Shown in pieces: positions 1 to 6,919 of a stretch of DNA of 12,867 bases. This stretch comes from DATBDM01 sp036269915. GTDB lineage: Bacteria > Actinomycetota > Thermoleophilia > Solirubrobacterales > Solirubrobacteraceae. The position numbers and the translations under genes were made by a program. Each line of letters starts with the position of its first letter. Position 1 is the stretch's first letter. The notes under the pieces are model-generated. The model was not told the DNA's origin and ran no database searches. It saw nothing but the letters and a program-made list of their open reading frames with translations. The stretch covers positions 1 to 12,867 of the forward strand of contig DATBDM010000124.1 of NCBI GenBank assembly GCA_036269915.1. The letters run 5' to 3'.

Positions 1-1726
1 GTCGCCGCTTGGTGGAGGTCGAGACCGTCCCGTCGCGCCAGCGGACGGTGACGGTCGCGACGCCCGTGCGCTCGTCGGACGCGCGCACCTTGACGCGCAT
101 CACCCGACCCGAGCGGGTCGCGGTGACCGTCGCCTTCGGAGCGATCGAGTCGACGATGATCGTGCGCCGCGGGCCGATCGTCGACTGCTTGTGGGCGTCG
201 GTCGCCTGCACCTGCGCGGTGTGGCGCCCGTCCGGCACCGTACGGGCGACGCGCAGCGCGGTGGCGGTGGTGTTGCCGGCACCGCGCCCGTCGATCGTGA
301 GCGCGAAGCGCTGGCTTCCGAACGCCTCGCTGCCGGGGATCCAGGTCAGGCGCGGCCGCGGGCCGGCGTAGTAGCGGGCGGCGATCCGCGGCGGTCCGGG
401 CGGGCTGTCCTGCAGCGCGGCGGTGAGCACGCGCTGACCGGACTTGGCGCCCTGCAGCATTCCCAGCACGGCGTTCGCGGAGGCGTCGGCGCCGAGCCGC
501 AGCGTGCCGGCGACGACCGGGCCCGACTTCGCCGCCGAGATGCGCGTGAGGCGGCCGAAGTCCTTGCCCTGCTCGGCGAGGCGGCCGTAGACGACCGGAG
601 TGCCGGCGTGCGTCGGCGCGCGGAAGGCGACCTCGCCGGCGGGCCGGTCCGACGACCAGGCGGCGACCGGCGCCACGGCGGAGGTGGCGGCGTCGGCGTC
701 CAGGCGCACGGGCGCCGCGAAGGCGCCCGTCGAGCCGATGAGCGTGCCGAGCACGGTGCCGTCGGCGGCGCCGACAGCGCCGACGCCGCTCGACGCGCCG
801 CTGACCGCGAGCACCGGGTTGCGGCTGGTGGCGCCGCCGTCGAGCGCGACCGCCTCGCCGAAGGAGACGCCGAAGCGGCGCGCGAGCGAGCGCGAGCGGG
901 TGCCGACGTCCTGGCGGAACGCGACCCAGGCGGCGTTGCCGGTGCGCTCCGCGTCGACCTGCGGCGAGTCGGCCGACCCGCCCGGCTCGGTGCCGAGGGC
1001 GACCGCGTTCGCCTCGAGCGGGATCAGCGGAGCGTCGGTGCCGGAGAGCCGGCGGGCGAAGACGTGCGTCGTGCCGTCGGAAAAGGTCTCCCCCCAGGCG
1101 GCGATGGCGCTGCCGTCGGCGGACACGTCGACCGACGGGCGCAGCGCGCCCGTGCCGGCGGAGCGGTTGGGGTCGGCGTCCAGCGGCGCGCCGAGCGGCG
1201 TCCAGACGGTGCCCTGAAGCTGGGCGGCGCGCGCGTCGGCGCCGCCGGCGCCGTCCTGCGTCCACACGGCGTAGGCGACGCCGTTGGCGTTCATGCGCAC
1301 CTGCAGCGTGCGCGGGTGCGCGCCCGTGCCGAGCTCGACCGGGGCGGCGACTGCGCCGCCGCCGCTCACCAGCCCGTACGCGATGCCCTTGGCGATCCAG
1401 GCAATCGCGAGCCGGCCGTCGGGGCCGGCGGCGACCTGGATGTCGTCGACCGCGCCCTGCGCGATCGCCACGGGCTTGGAGAAGCCCCCCGCGGTCAGCC
1501 GCGCCACGAAGCCCGCGCGGTCGCGGTTGTGGTGCTTCTTGTCGCCGATCTTCTTGACGTAGGCGACGGCGCCGGTGCCGTCGGGGGCGATCGCGGCCCC
1601 GCCGATCCGCACGATCGCCGCGGGACCGTCCACCTGCTTCGCGCCGATCCAGACCGCCTGCGCGGGCGCGCTGAGGACGAGTCCGAGACCGACGGTCCCG
1701 GCGAATGGGAGGAGCAGGCGCCGCAT
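1..1726 (-). CDS. Secreted repeat protein with C-terminal Ig-like region (partial, runs off left edge)
   Basis: An uninterrupted minus-strand frame runs from ATG at 1726 to the window edge without a stop, giving the first 575 residues. Residues 1-24 form a clear Sec signal peptide (MRR, a hydrophobic core, then APAQA before the cleavage site), so the protein is exported. The mature part repeats a loose motif of the form D/N-G-x-A-x-A-W (for example APDGTGAVAY, GPDGRLAIAW, ADGSAIAAW), which resembles blades of a beta-propeller. The last ~130 visible residues (WIPGSEAFGSQRFALTIDG, then VPDGRHTAQVQATD, then SIAPKATVTATRSG) look like tandem bacterial Ig-like folds. No catalytic motif is visible and I do not recognise a named family. 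The ATG is preferred over an in-frame GTG at 1765 because it begins the signal peptide and has a -10-like hexamer just upstream. The C terminus, including any surface anchor, is outside the window. Confidence 0.8.
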   Translation of the reverse strand, partial: MRRLLLPFAGTVGLGLVLSAPAQAVWIGAKQVDGPAAIVRIGGAAIAPDGTGAVAYVKKIGDKKHHNRDRAGFVARLTAGGFSKPVAIAQGAVDDIQVAAGPDGRLAIAWIAKGIAYGLVSGGGAVAAPVELGTGAHPRTLQVRMNANGVAYAVWTQDGAGGADARAAQLQGTVWTPLGAPLDADPNRSAGTGALRPSVDVSADGSAIAAWGETFSDGTTHVFARRLSGTDAPLIPLEANAVALGTEPGGSADSPQVDAERTGNAAWVAFRQDVGTRSRSLARRFGVSFGEAVALDGGATSRNPVLAVSGASSGVGAVGAADGTVLGTLIGSTGAFAAPVRLDADAATSAVAPVAAWSSDRPAGEVAFRAPTHAGTPVVYGRLAEQGKDFGRLTRISAAKSGPVVAGTLRLGADASANAVLGMLQGAKSGQRVLTAALQDSPPGPPRIAARYYAGPRPRLTWIPGSEAFGSQRFALTIDGRGAGNTTATALRVARTVPDGRHTAQVQATDAHKQSTIGPRRTIIVDSIAPKATVTATRSGRVMRVKVRASDERTGVATVTVRWRDGTVSTSTKRR

Positions 1727-1736
1727 GCGAGGAGCC

Positions 1737-1742
1737 AGCTTA
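1737..1742 (-). promoter_or_regulatory. Candidate -10 element (TAAGCT) of the secreted repeat protein gene
   Basis: TAAGCT fits the TANNNT pattern of actinobacterial -10 elements and lies 10 nt before the ATG at 1726. No Shine-Dalgarno sequence lies in between, so the transcript would have a leader of only a few bases. No convincing -35 hexamer is seen. Inferred from pattern and position only. Confidence 0.35.
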
Positions 1743-1760
1743 GGGGCGGGGACGGACGAG

Positions 1761-1789
1761 GGCACTGCGCCCTTTAAGGACGCAGTGCC
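1761..1789 (-). terminator. 29-nt hairpin after the MFS exporter gene
   Basis: GGCACTGCG at 1761-1769 is the exact reverse complement of CGCAGTGCC at 1781-1789. The 11-nt interior can pair further (a G-U wobble, then CCT/AGG), leaving a 3-nt loop, so almost the whole 29 nt folds on itself. It lies in the gap between the exporter stop (1810) and the next minus-strand start (1726), where a terminator is expected. There is no U-tract after the stem, so it may act as a Rho-dependent or mRNA-stabilising 3' hairpin rather than a classic intrinsic terminator. Confidence 0.6.
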
Positions 1790-1809
1790 GCCGAAGTTGC
1801 GGGGGTCGG

Positions 1810-3273
1810 CTAGTGCGCGAGCACGGGCTCGCCCACCGGTGCGACCTCGCGGGCGACGCCGGGACGCAGCAGCAGGCCGCACACGAACGCGCCGAACAGG
1901 AAGATCCCCGCCGACCACCAGAACGCGGTGGTGTAGCCGTGCACCGCCGCCTCCGTCGCGAGCGTCGCCGACGGCGCGCGGGTGGCGGCGAAGCCGGAGG
2001 CGGCGCTCGCGGCCAGGGTCGACAGCAGCGCGGTGCCGATCGAGCCGCCGACCTGCTGGGCGGTGTTGACCATCGCCGAGGCGACGCCGGCGTCCGACGG
2101 GGCGACGCCGAACGTCGCGCCCTGGAACGACGGAGCGAAGATCAGGCCGAAGCCCACGCCCGCGACGAGCAGCGCCGGGAGCACCGAGGCCGCGTAGGTC
2201 GAGTCGACGCTCAGCCCGGTGAGGTACAGCATCGCGATCGTCGCCAGCAGCATCCCCGCGGTCGTCAGCCGGCGCGGCCCGACGCGCGGCAGCAGCACCG
2301 TGTTCGCGATCGTCGCCGTGGTCATGATCGCGCCGGTCATCGGCAGGAAGCCGAGGCCGGCCTGGATCGGCGTGAAGCCGAGGACCTGCTGCAGGTAGTA
2401 GGTGAGGAACAGGAAGACGCCGAACATCGCGATGCCGGCGATGCCGACCGCGAGGTAGGCGCCCGCGCGGTTGCGGTCCAGGACGACCCGCAGCGGCAGC
2501 AGCGGATGCGCGACGCGGCGCTCGATCGCGACGAAGGCGATGAGCAGGACCGCGCCGGCGGCGAGCGAGGCGAGCGTGACGCCGTCGCCCCAGCTGGTGG
2601 TCTCCGCGTGCGAGAAGCCGTAGACGAGACCGAAGAAGCCCAGCGACGCCGCGAGCGTGCCGGGCAGGTCGAGCCGCGGGCGCTGCGGATGCGGTTGGTT
2701 GACCAGCAGCGTGGCCGCGCCGACGATCGCCACGACGGCGAAGATCAGGTTCACGAACAGGCACCAGCGCCAGTCGAGCCACTCGGTGAGCACGCCGCCG
2801 AGCAGCAGGCCGGCGGCCGCGCCGGAGCCGGCGATCGCGCCGAAGACGCCGAACGCCTTGCCGCGCTCGTCCGGGCGGGTGAAGGTGGTCGCCAGCAGCG
2901 AGAGCGCCGACGGGGCGAGCACCGCGCCGAACACGCCCTGCAGTGCGCGGGCGGCGACGAGCACGCCGAAGGAGCCGGCGAAGCCGCCGATCGCCGAGGC
3001 GATGGCAAAGCCGGCCAGGCCGACGATGAAGGTCCACTTGCGCCCGAACAGGTCGCCGAGGCGGCCGCCGAGCAGCAGCAGGCTGCCGAACGCGAGCGCA
3101 TAGGCCGTGATGATCCACTGGCGCGAGTCGTTCGAGAAGCCGAGCTCGTGCTGGGCCGACGGCAGCGCGATGTTCACGATCGTCGCGTCGAGCACGACCA
3201 TGAGCTGCGCGATGCCGATGACCGCGAGGATCAGCCAGCGTCTCTCGTGGTGCGGGTTCGTCTCTGGGGGCAT
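1810..3273 (-). CDS. MFS multidrug exporter, DHA2 (EmrB/QacA) family, 14 TM
   Basis: This 487-residue inner-membrane protein is a proton-driven drug antiporter of the DHA2 branch of the major facilitator superfamily. The diagnostic motifs are all present: motif D1 (LDATIVNIALP, residues 28-38), motif A (GGRLGDLFGRK, 69-79, with the usual Asp74 and Arg78-Lys79), motif B around Arg109 (RALQGVFGAVLAPS) and the antiporter motif C (glycine-rich stretch 145-160). Length and hydrophobicity fit 14 helices. The substrate cannot be read from sequence; family members export dyes, antiseptics or antibiotics. The ATG at 3273 has a weak AAAGG Shine-Dalgarno 9 nt upstream. The gene diverges from a TetR-family repressor across 103 bp, the standard arrangement for substrate-inducible efflux, so repression by that neighbour is the likely control. 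No key residue is missing. Confidence 0.93.
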   Translation of the reverse strand: MPPETNPHHERRWLILAVIGIAQLMVVLDATIVNIALPSAQHELGFSNDSRQWIITAYALAFGSLLLLGGRLGDLFGRKWTFIVGLAGFAIASAIGGFAGSFGVLVAARALQGVFGAVLAPSALSLLATTFTRPDERGKAFGVFGAIAGSGAAAGLLLGGVLTEWLDWRWCLFVNLIFAVVAIVGAATLLVNQPHPQRPRLDLPGTLAASLGFFGLVYGFSHAETTSWGDGVTLASLAAGAVLLIAFVAIERRVAHPLLPLRVVLDRNRAGAYLAVGIAGIAMFGVFLFLTYYLQQVLGFTPIQAGLGFLPMTGAIMTTATIANTVLLPRVGPRRLTTAGMLLATIAMLYLTGLSVDSTYAASVLPALLVAGVGFGLIFAPSFQGATFGVAPSDAGVASAMVNTAQQVGGSIGTALLSTLAASAASGFAATRAPSATLATEAAVHGYTTAFWWSAGIFLFGAFVCGLLLRPGVAREVAPVGEPVLAH

Positions 3274-3299
3274 GCGGGGGGACCTTTGGGGAGGAAGTG

Positions 3300-3312
3300 G
3301 AGAACTGCTCTC
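3300..3312. promoter_or_regulatory. Candidate TetR-family operator in the exporter/repressor gap
   Basis: GAGAACTGCTCTC matches its own reverse complement at 10 of 13 positions (perfect GAGA/TCTC arms plus an inner C/G pair). It lies 27 bp before the exporter start, in the 103-bp divergent gap, where a repressor would block exporter transcription. A second, shorter palindrome (TGTGaCACA, 3369-3377) overlaps the repressor's own start and could serve autoregulation. Neither can be confirmed from one sequence. Confidence 0.3.
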
Positions 3313-3363
3313 AAGTTTCTCGGCAGGCTAGCAGCAAAGTGGAATCGATCCCTCCGCTTTCGC

Positions 3364-3369
3364 TACTCT
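3364..3369 (+). promoter_or_regulatory. Candidate -10 element (TACTCT) of the TetR-family gene
   Basis: TACTCT matches TANNNT and ends exactly 7 nt before the ATG at 3377, so transcription would begin at or next to the start codon. No purine-rich Shine-Dalgarno sequence is present. A poor -35 match (TGGAAT, 3340-3345) lies 18 bp upstream. Inferred leaderless promoter. Confidence 0.45.
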
Positions 3370-3376
3370 GTGACAC

Positions 3377-4039
3377 ATGCCCACCACCGCCGAGCGCCCG
3401 CTGCGCAAGGACGCCGAGCGCAACCGCCGCCGCATCCTCGACGCCGCGCGCGAGGTCTTCGCCGAGCACGGGCTCGACGCCGGGCTCGACCACATCGCGC
3501 GCCACGCCGGCCTCGGGGTCGGCACCGTCTACCGGCGCTTCCCCGACAAGGACAAGCTGATCGATGCGCTCTTCGAGGAGCGGATCGGCTCGATCGCCGC
3601 GCTGGCCGAGGAGGCCGCCGCGCACGAGGATCCGTGGGCCGGCCTGGTCTTCTTCTTCGACCGCAGCCTCACCGAGCAGGCCGCCGACCGCGGGCTCAAG
3701 CAGATCCTGCTCTCCGGCGCCCGCGGCTGCGCCCAGGTCTCCGCGGGGCGCGAGCGGATCGCGCCGCCGCTGCGATCGCTCGTCGAGCGCGCCCACGTCG
3801 CCGGCGTGCTGCGCCAGGACGTCACCGCCCAGGACATCCCGATGATCTCGCTGATGCTCGGGAGCCTGATGGACGCGAGCCGCGACACCGCGCCGGAGCT
3901 CTGGCGCCGCTACCTCGAGCTGCTGCTCGACGGGCTGCGGGCAGGCGGGCCGGGCTCGCGCGAGCCGCTGACCGTCGCGCCGCTCGACCCCGTCGCCGTC
4001 CAGACGGTGCTCGCCGCCTGGAAGCCCTGCCGCGCCTGA
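3377..4039 (+). CDS. TetR/AcrR-family transcriptional repressor
   Basis: This 220-residue cytoplasmic DNA-binding protein has the TetR N-terminal domain at about residues 14-65: RRRILDAAREVFAEHG forms the first helix and the helix-turn-helix follows (IARHAGLGVGTVYRRFPDK, 40-58), ending in the characteristic VYRRF. The remaining ~150 residues are helical and would form the ligand and dimer domain; they diverge between families, so the ligand cannot be named. Length is normal for the family. The gene is divergent from the DHA2 exporter, so it most likely represses that gene and perhaps itself until an export substrate binds. The ATG is preferred because a TACTCT hexamer lies 7 nt upstream and the HTH begins at a normal distance. 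It converges with glpD over a 63-bp gap. Confidence 0.92.
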   Translation: MPTTAERPLRKDAERNRRRILDAAREVFAEHGLDAGLDHIARHAGLGVGTVYRRFPDKDKLIDALFEERIGSIAALAEEAAAHEDPWAGLVFFFDRSLTEQAADRGLKQILLSGARGCAQVSAGRERIAPPLRSLVERAHVAGVLRQDVTAQDIPMISLMLGSLMDASRDTAPELWRRYLELLLDGLRAGGPGSREPLTVAPLDPVAVQTVLAAWKPCRA

Positions 4040-4044
4040 GCTGA

Positions 4045-4060
4045 CCGCCGCGCCGGGCGG
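4045..4060. terminator. Weak hairpin in the tetR/glpD convergent gap
   Basis: CCGCC (4045-4049) and GGCGG (4056-4060) can form a 5-bp all-GC stem with a 6-nt loop in the 63-bp gap between the two convergent stops. There is no U-tract on either strand. In such GC-rich DNA short stems arise often by chance, so this is only a possible transcription end. Confidence 0.2.
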
Positions 4061-4102
4061 GGCGAACGTCAACTGCCTCTGGGTAGGGCGGCGACGGCGC
4101 GC

Positions 4103-5755
4103 CTAGGGCACGATCCCCTCGGCGGCCGCCTCGGCGCGGAAGGCATTCGTCTCCGCGGCGCGCCGCGCGGCGTCCCAGCCCAGCTCCTCCCCCAGCACGC
4201 CCGCGACCCGCGCGGGCGCGTCGCCGTCCGGCGCGGTCAGCGCGCGGCCGGCCGTGAGCCCGAGCCGCGTGCGCCGCAGCAGCACGTCGCCGACGGTGCG
4301 CGCCTGTTCGTGGCGCGCGGCGATCAGGGCCTCGGCGAGCAGGTCGGGGCGGCCGGGAACGATCGGCGCCGCGAGCTCGGGCCGCTCCGTCGCGAGGCGC
4401 AGCACGACCTCCGCCGCCGAGCCGTAGCGGCCGGCGAGCTGCTCGTAGGCGTCCGCGGAGACGCCGTCCACCCGCGGCAGCGCGTCGGGCTCGACCGGCA
4501 GGCCGAGCGGGACGAGCTCCGTCCGGCATGGTGCGTCGAGGCCGTCGCGCTCCACGAGCCGGTCGACGGTCATCTTCGCCATCCGCCGCCAGGTCGTGAG
4601 CTTGCCGCCGGTGATCGTGACCATCCCGCTCGAGGTCTCGTAGATCTCGGCCTTGCGCGAGATGTCGACGGACTTCTTCGGGTCGCCGGTGGAGATCAGC
4701 GGCCGCACGCCCGCGAACGCGCCCTCGACGTCGCGCGGCCCGAGATCGGTGGCCAGGAAGGCGTTGAGCGCGTCGAGCAGGTAGGCGACGTCGGGGGCGG
4801 CGGGCTGGACGTGCTCGAGGCGCCCCTCGTAGTCGTTGTCGGTCGTGCCGACGAGGGTCTGCCCGAGCCACGGGAGCACGAAGATCGTCCGGTTGCCGCC
4901 CGCGGGCGCGATCGCGCCGGCCACGAGCGGCACGGCGGCGTGCGAGAGAACGATGTGGGTGCCGCGGCTGGGCCGGATGACCGGCACCTCGGCCTCGTCG
5001 TGCAGCTCGCCCGGGCGCAGCCGGTCGGCCCACACGCCGGTCGCGTTGACGACGTTGGCCGCCCGGATCTCGAGCGTCTCGCCGCTCTCGGCGTCGCGCA
5101 CGACCGCGCCGGCGGCGCGCCCGCCGTCCTCGAGCAGCGCCACCGCCTCGAGCCGGTTGGCCATCACCGCGCCGAAGCGCTCGGACTCCCCCAGCACCGT
5201 GAGCACGAGTCGCACGTCGACGGTCTGGCAGTCGTAGAAGAGGTACCCCGCGCTCGGGGCGCGCGCGGCGAGCGCGGGCAGGAGCGCCACGACCTCCTCG
5301 CCGGAGATCACGCGATGCCGGGCCGGGCTCCACTCTGCGTCCTCGCGGGCGCGGCGGCGCGCGAGCGGCGAGATGCGGTCGACCGACATCGCGTCGTACA
5401 TGTTCAGACCGAGCCCCATCAGCCGGTCGGGCCGGGCACCGTCGAAGGCCGGGACGACGAGCGGCAGCGGCTTGACCAGATGCGGCGCCAGCGCGACGTT
5501 GATCTGGCGCTCGAGCAGCGCCTCGCGCACCAGGCCGAGGTCGAAGTTCTGCAGGTAGCGCAGGCCGCCGTGGACGAGCTTGCTCGACCGCGACGAGGTG
5601 CCGATCGCGTAGTCGCCGCGTTCGATCAGCGCGACCGAGTAGCCGCGGCTGGCCGCGTCGAGGGCGACGCCCGCGCCGGTGATCCCGCCGCCGATCACGA
5701 GCACGTCGAAGCGCTCGTCCACCAGCGCCTCGAGAGCCGCCCCGCGCGCGATCAC
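4103..5755 (-). CDS. glpD: FAD-dependent glycerol-3-phosphate dehydrogenase
   Basis: GlpD oxidises sn-glycerol-3-phosphate to dihydroxyacetone phosphate at the membrane face and passes electrons to the quinone pool (EC 1.1.5.3). The 550-residue product matches the family's usual length. Visible features in order: FAD-binding dinucleotide motif GGGITG (22-27) after a hydrophobic strand; the family signature KLVHGGLRYL (59-68); VVNATGVWAD (235-244) in the flavin fold; GTTDNDYEG (303-311); GGKLTTWR (383-390) at the end of the DAO domain; then the helical DAO_C domain with GRYGS (442-446) and DVLLRRTRLG (490-499). The start is GTG at 5755, overlapping the upstream nitroreductase stop by 4 nt (GTGA); the same frame stays open to 6133, but that extension is Arg/Ala/Gly-rich shadow coding. 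Translation is probably coupled. No glycerol kinase or facilitator gene lies nearby, so its substrate may come from phospholipid turnover or an unlinked glp locus. Confidence 0.95.
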   Translation of the reverse strand: MIARGAALEALVDERFDVLVIGGGITGAGVALDAASRGYSVALIERGDYAIGTSSRSSKLVHGGLRYLQNFDLGLVREALLERQINVALAPHLVKPLPLVVPAFDGARPDRLMGLGLNMYDAMSVDRISPLARRRAREDAEWSPARHRVISGEEVVALLPALAARAPSAGYLFYDCQTVDVRLVLTVLGESERFGAVMANRLEAVALLEDGGRAAGAVVRDAESGETLEIRAANVVNATGVWADRLRPGELHDEAEVPVIRPSRGTHIVLSHAAVPLVAGAIAPAGGNRTIFVLPWLGQTLVGTTDNDYEGRLEHVQPAAPDVAYLLDALNAFLATDLGPRDVEGAFAGVRPLISTGDPKKSVDISRKAEIYETSSGMVTITGGKLTTWRRMAKMTVDRLVERDGLDAPCRTELVPLGLPVEPDALPRVDGVSADAYEQLAGRYGSAAEVVLRLATERPELAAPIVPGRPDLLAEALIAARHEQARTVGDVLLRRTRLGLTAGRALTAPDGDAPARVAGVLGEELGWDAARRAAETNAFRAEAAAEGIVP

Positions 5756-6264
5756 TCGAGGTAGGTCCGGATCGTCTCGAGCGGAGCGCGCTCCGGTGGC
5801 GCCTTCTCGCCGCGCGCCTCGCCCAGGTGGATCAGGCCGAGGACGTGCTCCCCGTCGGGGATGCCGCAGGCGGCGCGGCCCTCCGCTGTACGCAGGACGG
5901 CCGGCGTGCGCCAGTAGCCGCCGAGCCCACGCTCGTGCGCGCCGAGCAGGACGATGTAGGTCGCGCACGCGGCGGCGGCGAGATCCTCCTCGTCGGTGAT
6001 CGGATCGCTGCCGCCGAGCGCGGCCGACGCGGCGACGAGCGTCGGCGCGCGGTCGAGCTTGGCCGCGCTCTCCGGGCCGGCGGCCTCCTTGAGCGCCGTT
6101 AGCGCCCTCGGACCGAGCACGCGGAAGCGCCACGGGTTCGTGAGCTCGTGGTTGGGCGCCCAGCGCGCGAGCTCGAACAGCTCCTCGAGCGTGGCCCGGT
6201 CCACCGGCGCCGGCGCGAAGGCCTTGTGGGTTCGGCGCGTGCGGATGAGCTCCTCGAGATCCAC
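5752..6264 (-). CDS. Nitroreductase-family protein, YdjA-like
   Basis: This 170-residue FMN enzyme belongs to the short YdjA-like branch of the nitroreductase family, which uses NAD(P)H to reduce nitro compounds, quinones or related substrates; the true substrate is unknown. Seen in the sequence: the FMN-phosphate motif RTRRTHKAF (8-16), the YdjA-type WAPNHELTNPWRF (35-47; YdjA has APDHKSMQPWHF), GLGGYWRTP (113-121) and the C-terminal LGLIHLGE (142-149). Length is close to E. coli YdjA (183 residues). I chose GTG at 6264 because the conserved first helix (LEELIRTRR) follows at once and a TAGCCT hexamer lies exactly 7 nt upstream; an in-frame GTG at 6297 is the alternative. It is the first gene of a pair with glpD (4-nt overlap) and is divergent from the MOSC-like gene across 39 bp. 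Confidence 0.88.
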   Translation of the reverse strand: MDLEELIRTRRTHKAFAPAPVDRATLEELFELARWAPNHELTNPWRFRVLGPRALTALKEAAGPESAAKLDRAPTLVAASAALGGSDPITDEEDLAAAACATYIVLLGAHERGLGGYWRTPAVLRTAEGRAACGIPDGEHVLGLIHLGEARGEKAPPERAPLETIRTYLE

Positions 6265-6271
6265 CCGACTG

Positions 6272-6277
6272 AGGCTA
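6272..6277 (-). promoter_or_regulatory. Candidate -10 element (TAGCCT) of the nitroreductase-glpD operon
   Basis: TAGCCT fits TANNNT and is followed by exactly 7 nt and then the GTG at 6264, with no Shine-Dalgarno sequence. This supports a leaderless transcript and helps decide the start codon. No clear -35 element is visible, and upstream sequence runs into the start of the divergent gene. Confidence 0.45.
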
Positions 6278-6303
6278 TTGCACCGTCTGCCGATCACCCC
6301 GAT

Positions 6304-6852
6304 ATGCAGGTCGCTGAGCTCTGGCGCTGGCCGGTCGAGGGCACCGAGGGTGAGTCGACGCCGTCGGTGCGCGTCGACGTGCGCGGGGTCGGCGGCGACC
6401 GTACCCACGCGATCCTCGCCCAAGGGCCGTGGGGCTGGGGGCCGCCCGCGCCCGGCAGCCTCGCGGGCTGGCGCGCCGCGTACCCGTTCGCGATCGGCGC
6501 CGCGCTCGATCCCGCCAGGCCGCCCTACGCCGTGGTCACCTGCCCCGCCGGTCATCAGTTCCAGTGGGGCGACCCGCGCCTGCGCACCGCGCTGGAGGAC
6601 CACCTCGGCGTCGCGGTGCGCCTGCAGCGCGACGCCGACGCCCCGCGCCCGATCGTGGTCGGCAGCGTCGCGCACGCGAACCTGCGCCTCGACGCCGCCG
6701 TCGCGGGCTGGACGCCCGGCACCGATCTGCACTTCGCGGGCGGCGTCCGCCTGCGCGTCCTCGCCTTGCCGGCGGGCGGCGGCGCCCGCGCGCGCGTGCT
6801 CGCCAACGGGCGCATCGCGGCCGGCGAGCCGGTCGAGCTGATCGCGAGCTGA
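6304..6852 (+). CDS. MOSC-like domain protein
   Basis: A 182-residue soluble protein that resembles a compact MOSC protein (molybdenum cofactor sulfurase C-terminal domain). The N terminus (MQVAELWRWPVEG, then VDVRGVGGDRTHAILAQ, 24-40) matches the MOSC_N beta-barrel pattern, where a VAELWRYPVKS-like start and a GDR motif are usual. The end (LRVLALP, 150-156, then GRIAAGEPVELI, 169-180) matches the closing strands of the MOSC barrel. Family members bind sulfur carriers or molybdenum cofactor. The only Cys is Cys80 in TCPAGHQF, not in the C-terminal barrel where the cofactor ligand normally sits, and the middle is shorter than in full-length members (usually over 250 residues), so activity is doubtful. 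No Shine-Dalgarno precedes the ATG. Start assignment is fair because the N-terminal motif begins at residue 1. It is divergent from the nitroreductase and is followed after 67 bp by another plus-strand gene. Confidence 0.7.
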   Translation: MQVAELWRWPVEGTEGESTPSVRVDVRGVGGDRTHAILAQGPWGWGPPAPGSLAGWRAAYPFAIGAALDPARPPYAVVTCPAGHQFQWGDPRLRTALEDHLGVAVRLQRDADAPRPIVVGSVAHANLRLDAAVAGWTPGTDLHFAGGVRLRVLALPAGGGARARVLANGRIAAGEPVELIAS

Positions 6853-6909
6853 CACCCGCCGCTTCAGGTCCGGGCGGGCGCTGCCGATGAGGCAGTGCCG
6901 ACTCTTACT

Positions 6910-6917
6910 GGAGGAAG
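6910..6917 (+). promoter_or_regulatory. Strong Shine-Dalgarno site deciding a GTG start
   Basis: GGAGGAAG at 6910-6917, with its GGAGG core 5 nt before the GTG at 6920, is the best ribosome binding site in the window. It selects the GTG over the in-frame ATG at 6887, which has no such site. Its presence in a probable second cistron contrasts with the SD-less first genes nearby. Confidence 0.75.
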
Positions 6918-6919
6918 AA

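Noticed and set aside
1813..4044. A 743-codon plus-strand open frame across the exporter and repressor genes
   Set aside because: It is antisense to the exporter with an Arg/Ala/Glu/Asp/Gln-rich, low-complexity product and no recognisable domain. It then runs through tetR in another frame. This is normal shadow coding at high GC.
5756..6133. N-terminal extension of GlpD to an ATG at 6133
   Set aside because: The extra 126 residues are Arg/Gly/Ala-rich, lie antiframe to the real nitroreductase and lack any fold. The FAD motif begins about 20 residues after the GTG at 5755, as expected.
6887..6919. ATG at 6887 as the start of the hypothetical gene
   Set aside because: It has no Shine-Dalgarno site, and its first residues would be encoded by the ribosome binding site GGAGGAAG itself. 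The GTG at 6920 is correctly spaced from that site.
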